Assembly (NCBI GenBank): GCA_905479325.1 | Contig: CAJQLW010000002.1 | Location: 1-64,000 of the forward strand | From: an uncultured Flavobacteriales bacterium | GTDB lineage: Bacteria; Bacteroidota; Bacteroidia; Flavobacteriales_E; Vicingaceae | DNA: 64,000 nt | Reading direction: 5' to 3' | In this document: in pieces, positions 58,885-64,000 of the stretch | How positions within the stretch are numbered: the first letter of the stretch is position 1 | How the letters are laid out: every line of letters begins with the position of its first letter | Notes under the pieces: generated by a model | Databases searched by the model: none | The model's input: the letters and a program-made list of their open reading frames with translations, nothing else | What the model was told of the DNA's origin: nothing | Program-made: the position numbers and the translations under genes

Positions 58885-60261
58885 GTGTATGCAATAGTAG
58901 ATATAGAAACAACGGGAGGCAGTGCCACTAGGAGTAGAATCACGGAAATTGCAATATACAAACATGATGGTGAAAAAATTGTGGATGAGTACCAAACGCT
59001 CATTAATCCATGCCAAGATATTCCACATAACATAACAAAGCTTACAGGAATTGATAATAGTCTAGTAGCAGATGCGCCTATCTTTTTTGACGTTGCTAAA
59101 GAGATTGATTCGTTCTTAGAAGATTGTGTTTTTGTTGCCCATAATGTAAATTTCGATTACGGATTTGTTAAGGCTGAATTTGATAGAATTGGATTATCTT
59201 TTCGAAGAAAGAAACTGTGTACCGTTCGGCTTAGCAGAAAGTTGCTTCCGGGAAAATTCTCATATAGCCTAGGAAAACTTTGTGCAAGTGAAGGTATTCC
59301 GCTCAATAATGCTCACCGTGCTGCGGCAGATGCCAAGGCAACAGCAATTCTCTTCACTCAATTAATGAAAATAGACCGAGAAGGGTTTATTGATAAAGCC
59401 TTGAATCCATTGAGTTTAGAAGGCTTGATGCCGCCGAATATGCCCAAGGAGGATTTTATAGCCTTGCCTAACAAACCGGGTATTTATTATATGTTAAATC
59501 AAAAAAAAGAAGTGATTTACATTGGCAAAGCGAAAGACATTAAGAAACGGGTTCACTCTCATTTTTCGGGCAATACAAATACCAAATCCAAGTACCATTT
59601 TGTAAAAAATATATTTGGAATTGATTTTAAGGGAATTCCAAATGCTTTACTGGTTGATATTATTGAAGCAACAGAAATCAAAAAACATTGGCCCATACAT
59701 AATCGCTCATTAAAGCGAATTACTTTGAATTACGGCTTGTTTCAATACACAGATCGGAATGGCTACGAGCGATTTAGTTGTGGAAGGTGCGGCAAACACG
59801 ATAAACCAATTAAATCCTTTAAAAGTTTGCTCGAGTTAAAACGATTTCTAAAAGAAATGGTAGAGGATTATGATTTATGTCCCCGCTTATCAGGCCTTCA
59901 ACCTATTTCTTCAGGAAAATGCAACTACATAGAAGACCTAGATTGCAGAGGTGCCTGTGAAGCTAAGGAAGATTCCTCGACGTACAACCTCAGAGTGCAA
60001 CAAGCGGTGGAAGAAAAAGTGGAGAGGAACACAACTTTTGTATTGAAAGAGGAAATGGCTAAAGAAGCCAAACAGGCTATCGTTTTAGTTGAAAAGGGCA
60101 GGTACAAAGGTTACGGAAAGGTTCCCTTATCAGTTGATTTAATGAATGTGGAATTGATTAAATCGCAATTAGAACCTGCATATGATGATCAGGATATGTC
60201 TATTATTGTACATGCGTGGTTAAAAAAGTCAAAACCTGAAGATGTAGTTTTTATCAATTAA
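58885..60261 (+). CDS. DEDD exonuclease fused to a UvrC-like GIY-YIG nuclease
   Basis: This 458-residue protein joins two nucleases. Residues 1-165 are a DnaQ/PolC-type 3'-5' exonuclease with Exo I VDIETTG (5-11), Exo [11 protein letters not shown] (87-95) and Exo [13 protein letters not shown] (144-153). Residues about 193-275 are a GIY-YIG domain (NKPGIYYML, then [15 protein letters not shown]), as in UvrC and Cho. A Cys-containing C-terminal part has a UvrC-like [11 protein letters not shown]. The family occurs in Bacteroidota and Actinobacteria. It probably acts in repair. Its GTG start follows a promoter box by four bases, as uvrB's does. Confidence 0.9.
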   Translation: MYAIVDIETTGGSATRSRITEIAIYKHDGEKIVDEYQTLINPCQDIPHNITKLTGIDNSLVADAPIFFDVAKEIDSFLEDCVFVAHNVNFDYGFVKAEFDRIGLSFRRKKLCTVRLSRKLLPGKFSYSLGKLCASEGIPLNNAHRAAADAKATAILFTQLMKIDREGFIDKALNPLSLEGLMPPNMPKEDFIALPNKPGIYYMLNQKKEVIYIGKAKDIKKRVHSHFSGNTNTKSKYHFVKNIFGIDFKGIPNALLVDIIEATEIKKHWPIHNRSLKRITLNYGLFQYTDRNGYERFSCGRCGKHDKPIKSFKSLLELKRFLKEMVEDYDLCPRLSGLQPISSGKCNYIEDLDCRGACEAKEDSSTYNLRVQQAVEEKVERNTTFVLKEEMAKEAKQAIVLVEKGRYKGYGKVPLSVDLMNVELIKSQLEPAYDDQDMSIIVHAWLKKSKPEDVVFIN

Positions 60262-60270
60262 ATTTGGGGC

Positions 60271-60732
60271 ATGGGAGAGAAGTTGAGTGCAGATGTAAAA
60301 ATTAGAAATAAAAAAGCATCCTTTTTATATGAATTTCTTGAGACTTTTGAAGCGGGAATTCAGTTAAGAGGCACTGAAATTAAGTCTATTCGACTAGGAA
60401 AGGCAAGTATTAAAGAAGGCTATTGTGCTTTTAAAGGTGGCGAATTGTTTGCTTACAACATTGACATAACTCCCTATGAAAATGCAAGTTTTTCAAACCA
60501 CGAATCTAAACGAGCGAGAAAACTATTACTACACAAACAAGAAATTGAAAAACTGATAAAGAAAAAGAAAGATGTAGGGTTAACTATCGTTCCCACTCTT
60601 TTATTTATCAATGATAAAGGCTACGCAAAACTGAATATAGCCTTGGTGAAAGGTAAAAAAATAGCCGATAAACGTGAAAGTTTAAAAGAAAAAGATGCTA
60701 AGCGTCAAATAGATCGTGCGTTAAAAAGCTAA
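60271..60732 (+). CDS. smpB: SsrA-binding protein SmpB
   Basis: This 153-residue protein binds tmRNA and delivers it to stalled ribosomes. The family motifs are IRNKKASFLYEFLETFEAGIQL (broken in family style as RNKKA..YEF..TFEAGI), GTEIKSIRLGKASI, HESKRARKLLLHK and KGKKIADKRESLKEKDAKR. Nearly every bacterium has it. It follows the exonuclease/GIY-YIG gene by 9 bases and may be cotranscribed. The tmRNA gene ssrA was not recognised in this window. Confidence 0.95.
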   Translation: MGEKLSADVKIRNKKASFLYEFLETFEAGIQLRGTEIKSIRLGKASIKEGYCAFKGGELFAYNIDITPYENASFSNHESKRARKLLLHKQEIEKLIKKKKDVGLTIVPTLLFINDKGYAKLNIALVKGKKIADKRESLKEKDAKRQIDRALKS

Positions 60733-60812
60733 CCACTAATACTCCCGTATTCCCAACTATCAAGTTATTGTTAATTCTATCACTTAAGGAAACATAATCC
60801 TTAAGCTACGGT

Positions 60813-60820
60813 TAAATTTG
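60813..60820 (+). promoter_or_regulatory. -7 promoter element (TAAATTTG)
   Basis: Perfect TAnnTTTG, 18 bases before the ATG at 60839. It overlaps the alternative TTG start at 60818, which argues for ATG 60839. Confidence 0.55.
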
Positions 60821-60838
60821 CGCCGAATTATCTTCATA

Positions 60839-63229
60839 ATGAAAAAAATAACCTTATTATTATTCAGTTTTTTACTTCTATTTGCAGTAAACGCTCAAGA
60901 AAAATTTACCATCAGTGGCTATGTTACTGCAGCTGAATCAGGTGAAGAGTTAATTGGAGCTACAGTTGCGGTAAAATCTATCGGAACAGGTGTAAGCGCC
61001 AACGTCTACGGGTTCTATTCGCTCACCTTACCACAAGGAACATATTCAGTCACTTATTCTTTCATAGGGTATGATGAAAAGGTAAAAACAATAGAATTAA
61101 ATTCGAATCAAAAAATAGATATAGAGTTGTCAGAAGCTGCCAATGAAATTGATGAAGTTGTTATTGAGGCAGAAGGGGCTGAACAAAACATAAAAAGTAT
61201 AGAAATGAGTGTCAATAAAATTGATGCTAAGGACATTAAAAAAATACCTGCTTTGTTGGGAGAAGCAGACGTTGTTAAGAGTGTTTTATTACTTCCGGGG
61301 GTGAGTACTGTGGGAGAAGGAAGTACAGGGTTTAATGTAAGAGGAGGAGGCATTGATCAGAATTTAGTTTTGTTAGACGAAGCTCCTGTTTATAATTCTT
61401 CTCATTTGTTCGGCTTCTTCTCTGTGTTTAATCCTGATGCGGTGAAAAATGTTAAGTTGGTAAAAGGAGGAATAGCACCTGAATATGGTGGTCGACTATC
61501 ATCTATTTTAGATGTTAGAATGAAAGAAGGGAATAGTAAAAAATTTACCGGAACAGGAGGGGTAGGTTTGATATTTAGTAGATTAGCTTTAGAAGGTCCT
61601 ATAAATGATAAAACATCTTTCATAGTTGCCGGTAGAAGATCATATGCAGATGTATTGGCAAAACCTTTTTTAAACAACGATCTGCGAGATAGTAGGTTTT
61701 ATTTCTATGACTTAACTGCAAAAATCAACCATCGAATAAATGAGAATAACCGAATATTCTTATCTGGCTACTTTGGAAGAGATGTTTTTGGTTCAGGTTT
61801 TGCCTTTAATTGGGGAAATGCTACAGCAACCTTCCGTTGGAATCACATTTTTAATGAGAAGTTATTCATGAATTTAACTACTTTTTATAGCGACTACGAT
61901 TACTCTTTTGGAATTGAAGAGGATGATGCTAGAGATGATTTCGAGTGGTCATCAAGCATTGTTAGTGGAAGCATAAAGCCCGACTTTACTTATTACTTGA
62001 ACAATAAAAATACCGTGAAATTTGGAGGACAAATTATTTACTACGATTTTAAACCGGCAGAAGCGGCATTTATAAGCGATGGTCAGTCTAACAGTTTAAG
62101 CCTTCCCGAAAAATTTGCCAATGAGAGTGGAGTATACGCCCAGAATGAGCAAAAAATAGGATCTCGACTTTCATTGCTTTATGGGGCAAGAGTCTCTCAT
62201 TTTAGGTTTGAGGGAGATAGAGAGCAAGAGTATGTAAATGGTGAGCCCGGAATACGAAAAGAACTAGCATCGGAAACACTGAATGAGTCAGAGTTGTATA
62301 AACTAGACTTAGGCTTTTGGAGACCATCTTACCGCAACTATAAGTCGAATACGAGTTATACCAACTTTGAACCAAGGTTCGCTGTTAATTATTCGCTTAC
62401 CGAAACGAGTTCTTTAAAAGCAAGTTTTAATAGAATGACGCAATATTTACATTTAATATCAAACACAGTTGCTTCAACACCTGTTGATTTGTGGTTACCT
62501 ACTACAAATAACATAGAGCCTCAAATTGCAGATCAAGTTGCTGTTGGCTACTTCAGAAATTTTAAGCAAAACAAGTACGAGGCTTCAGTTGAATTATATT
62601 ATAAAGACTTTCAGAACCAAATAGATTACATAGATAATGCTGATCTATTTTTTAATACTCAATTAGAAGGAGATTTACTCTCTGGAGATGGAAGAGCATA
62701 TGGGGTAGAGTGGTACATTAAAAAAAATACTGGAAAGTTAACGGGTTGGGTGAGCTATACGTTGGCCAAAACTGAACGACAAGTGAATGGAATTAATCGA
62801 GATGCTTGGTATCCAACAAGGTTCGATAGAGCGCATAATTTAAGTGTCGTATCAAGTTATGAATTAACTGAGAAATGGAGCTTTTCGGCAAACTTTGTTT
62901 TTTCAAGCGGAACTCCAGCTACTTTTCCAACAAACCGTTACGAAATTCAAGGAGTTGTGCTTCCGCATAACGATGGAGATGCTCGGAACAATTATCGTAT
63001 TCCTAATTATCACCGATTAGATATTTCTGCAACCTTAACACCAGAGAAAAACAAAGACAGAAAATTCAATGGGGAGTGGGTATTTTCTGTTTACAACGTG
63101 TATAGCAGAAGAAATCCATTTTCTATTTTCTTTGAACAAGACAATGATAGCCCACGAGTTACTAATGCAGTTCGTTTTGCAGTGATAGGAAGCTTTGTTC
63201 CTGCGGTTTCTTACAACTTTAATTTTTAA
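60839..63229 (+). CDS. TonB-dependent receptor with carboxypeptidase-like domain
   Basis: This protein of about 796 residues has a signal peptide (about 1-19), a carboxypeptidase-regulatory-like domain (about 22-105), a plug domain (about 120-230, NVRGGGIDQNLVLLDEAPV) and a large barrel ending SYNFNF, a typical final strand. It is of the group encoded next to DUF4249 lipoproteins in Bacteroidota. The following gene is exactly such a lipoprotein, and the stop and a start overlap as TAATG. The substrate is unknown. A promoter lies at 60813-60820. Confidence 0.9.
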   Translation: MKKITLLLFSFLLLFAVNAQEKFTISGYVTAAESGEELIGATVAVKSIGTGVSANVYGFYSLTLPQGTYSVTYSFIGYDEKVKTIELNSNQKIDIELSEAANEIDEVVIEAEGAEQNIKSIEMSVNKIDAKDIKKIPALLGEADVVKSVLLLPGVSTVGEGSTGFNVRGGGIDQNLVLLDEAPVYNSSHLFGFFSVFNPDAVKNVKLVKGGIAPEYGGRLSSILDVRMKEGNSKKFTGTGGVGLIFSRLALEGPINDKTSFIVAGRRSYADVLAKPFLNNDLRDSRFYFYDLTAKINHRINENNRIFLSGYFGRDVFGSGFAFNWGNATATFRWNHIFNEKLFMNLTTFYSDYDYSFGIEEDDARDDFEWSSSIVSGSIKPDFTYYLNNKNTVKFGGQIIYYDFKPAEAAFISDGQSNSLSLPEKFANESGVYAQNEQKIGSRLSLLYGARVSHFRFEGDREQEYVNGEPGIRKELASETLNESELYKLDLGFWRPSYRNYKSNTSYTNFEPRFAVNYSLTETSSLKASFNRMTQYLHLISNTVASTPVDLWLPTTNNIEPQIADQVAVGYFRNFKQNKYEASVELYYKDFQNQIDYIDNADLFFNTQLEGDLLSGDGRAYGVEWYIKKNTGKLTGWVSYTLAKTERQVNGINRDAWYPTRFDRAHNLSVVSSYELTEKWSFSANFVFSSGTPATFPTNRYEIQGVVLPHNDGDARNNYRIPNYHRLDISATLTPEKNKDRKFNGEWVFSVYNVYSRRNPFSIFFEQDNDSPRVTNAVRFAVIGSFVPAVSYNFNF

Positions 63230-63234
63230 TGGTT

Positions 63235-64000
63235 ATGAAATTTAAACACATACTTTATTTACTGTTTGTTACATTCTTATTTTCTTCTTGTGAAGACGTT
63301 ATTGACTTGGAACTAGACAGTGGCAGAGATCGATTGGTTGTGGATGCTTTTCTAAATAGTGATTCAACCGTTCAGATCATAAAACTAACAACCACCGCTC
63401 CTTATTTTTCCAATGTAGCAACTCCTTCGGAAGACGATGCAACTATAAGAGTTGTGGGCCCTAGAAACACCCTGTACAATTTTGTAAACGATGGTAATGG
63501 GAATTATTTTTACGACCCATCTGATTCTGGGCCACTTGATAGTATTGGTTATTCGTATAAGTTAGAATTAGAATATAAAGGTGTCACATATACAGCATCC
63601 TCAACTTTAAATCCTGTACCTGTAATCGATAGCATGACGTATGCCTTCGAGCCCTCGACCTTTAGTTCTGAAGAAGGGTTTTATTCACAGTTTTTCGCCC
63701 GTGATTTTCCAGGAAGAAAAGATTTTTATTGGATTAAGCCATTTAAAAATGGAGAGCCGGTTTACAAGGAGGATCCTGCTTTTATGATTCTTTCTGAAGA
63801 TGCGGCTTTTGGCGGAGATGCAGGTGATGGTTTAGTATTCATATTACCTTTACGTTCTGTGATTACAGACGATGATAATCCGTTTGTTGTTGGAGACGTT
63901 TCTTCTGTAGAGTTACAAAGTATTAACTCTGAAGTATTTGAGTTTTTGAGCCAAGTCGCAGCTACTTCAGGCAATGATGGTTTATTCGCGGTGCCCCCAT
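63235..64000 (+). CDS. DUF4249 lipoprotein, cut at the window end
   Basis: The first 255 codons of a DUF4249 lipoprotein are visible and the frame is open to the last base. The signal MKFKHILYLLFVTFLFSSC ends in a lipobox Cys, followed by EDVIDLELDSGRDRLVVDA, the family hallmark. Start codons at 63229 (overlapping the receptor stop) and 63235 are both possible. The C-terminal part present (TSGNDGLFAVPP) also fits the family, so few residues are missing. It probably forms the surface partner of the preceding TonB receptor. The gene starts outside the usual length filters only because it is truncated. Confidence 0.88.
   Translation, partial: MKFKHILYLLFVTFLFSSCEDVIDLELDSGRDRLVVDAFLNSDSTVQIIKLTTTAPYFSNVATPSEDDATIRVVGPRNTLYNFVNDGNGNYFYDPSDSGPLDSIGYSYKLELEYKGVTYTASSTLNPVPVIDSMTYAFEPSTFSSEEGFYSQFFARDFPGRKDFYWIKPFKNGEPVYKEDPAFMILSEDAAFGGDAGDGLVFILPLRSVITDDDNPFVVGDVSSVELQSINSEVFEFLSQVAATSGNDGLFAVPP

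Noticed and set aside
58777-59028. N-terminal extension of the ndk frame
   Set aside because: Out of family, crosses the ndk promoter box and overlaps the divergent exonuclease gene. NDK homologues start at the Met used here.
60818-60838. Alternative TTG start for the second TonB receptor
   Set aside because: It overlaps the TAAATTTG promoter box. ATG 60839 gives a cleaner signal peptide.
1-64000. CRISPR arrays, tRNA, rRNA, tmRNA, insertion sequences, prophage or defence systems
   Set aside because: No regular repeat-spacer pattern, no tRNA T-loop signature, no transposase, integrase, restriction or toxin-antitoxin gene was recognised by eye. A computational scan (tRNAscan-SE, Infernal, DefenseFinder) would settle this.

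Overview
The window looks like a chromosomal segment of an AT-rich Bacteroidota genome, most likely Flavobacteriales. This is inferred from four things: two proteins ending in type IX secretion sorting domains, TonB-dependent receptors with carboxypeptidase-like N-terminal domains, a complete Bat operon, and many copies of the Bacteroidota promoter element TAnnTTTG. No phage, insertion sequence, CRISPR array, rRNA or tRNA gene was recognised. Genes are dense and mostly housekeeping or envelope-related.

Layout. 1-3.8 kb: the end of a CCG-type Fe-S protein, a decayed intergenic stretch, a conserved small protein, a methyltransferase, a PaaI-type thioesterase and fabG. 3.8-14.2 kb: a membrane VWA protein facing a minus-strand operon moxR - DUF58 - BatD-like 324-aa protein - batA - batB - batC - batD - batE. 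14.3-22.6 kb: GNAT enzyme, frameshifted amidase, secreted GH16 glucanase, uvrB, secreted LamG protein, S37 peptidase and a DUF6687-like protein. 22.7-26.6 kb: TMEM175-type channel, DPP11-type S46 peptidase and AMP nucleosidase. 26.7-27.7 kb: a SiaC/SiaB phospho-switch pair. 27.8-34.2 kb: methyltransferase, ZIP transporter, DUF1456 protein, J-domain/KTSC protein, ECF sigma factor with a probable anti-sigma partner, Omp28-like lipoprotein and CDP-alcohol phosphatidyltransferase.

34.2-46.5 kb: a DbpA-like helicase, a metal-linked cluster (HYC_CC_PP protein, HMA protein, TonB receptor), a phosphodiesterase lipoprotein, a coupled methyltransferase/CoA-transferase pair, a large HExxH + beta-propeller + barrel protein, a peroxiredoxin and a dienelactone hydrolase. 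46.5-54.5 kb: an unusual AT-rich repeat tract, a serine-palmitoyltransferase-like enzyme, PhnA, a kelch lipoprotein, a TlpA-like thioredoxin, ssb, a sulfurtransferase and a PadR-controlled membrane gene that is frameshifted. 54.6-64 kb: a frameshifted lipoprotein, an aldose epimerase, a degenerate-Nudix regulator, a bTHX ribosomal protein with a histone-H1-like tail, ndk, an exonuclease/GIY-YIG fusion, smpB, and a TonB receptor with a DUF4249 lipoprotein that is cut by the window end.

Two cross-cutting observations stand out. First, five genes (uvrB, the DEAD-box helicase, the HYC_CC_PP gene, padR and the exonuclease/GIY-YIG gene) have a perfect TAnnTTTG box followed by exactly four bases and then the start codon. 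A sixth (the channel gene) has a one-mismatch version with the same spacing. This predicts leaderless mRNAs. Second, three genes are broken by single-base indels, two of them within short homopolymer runs. They are either recent lesions or assembly errors.
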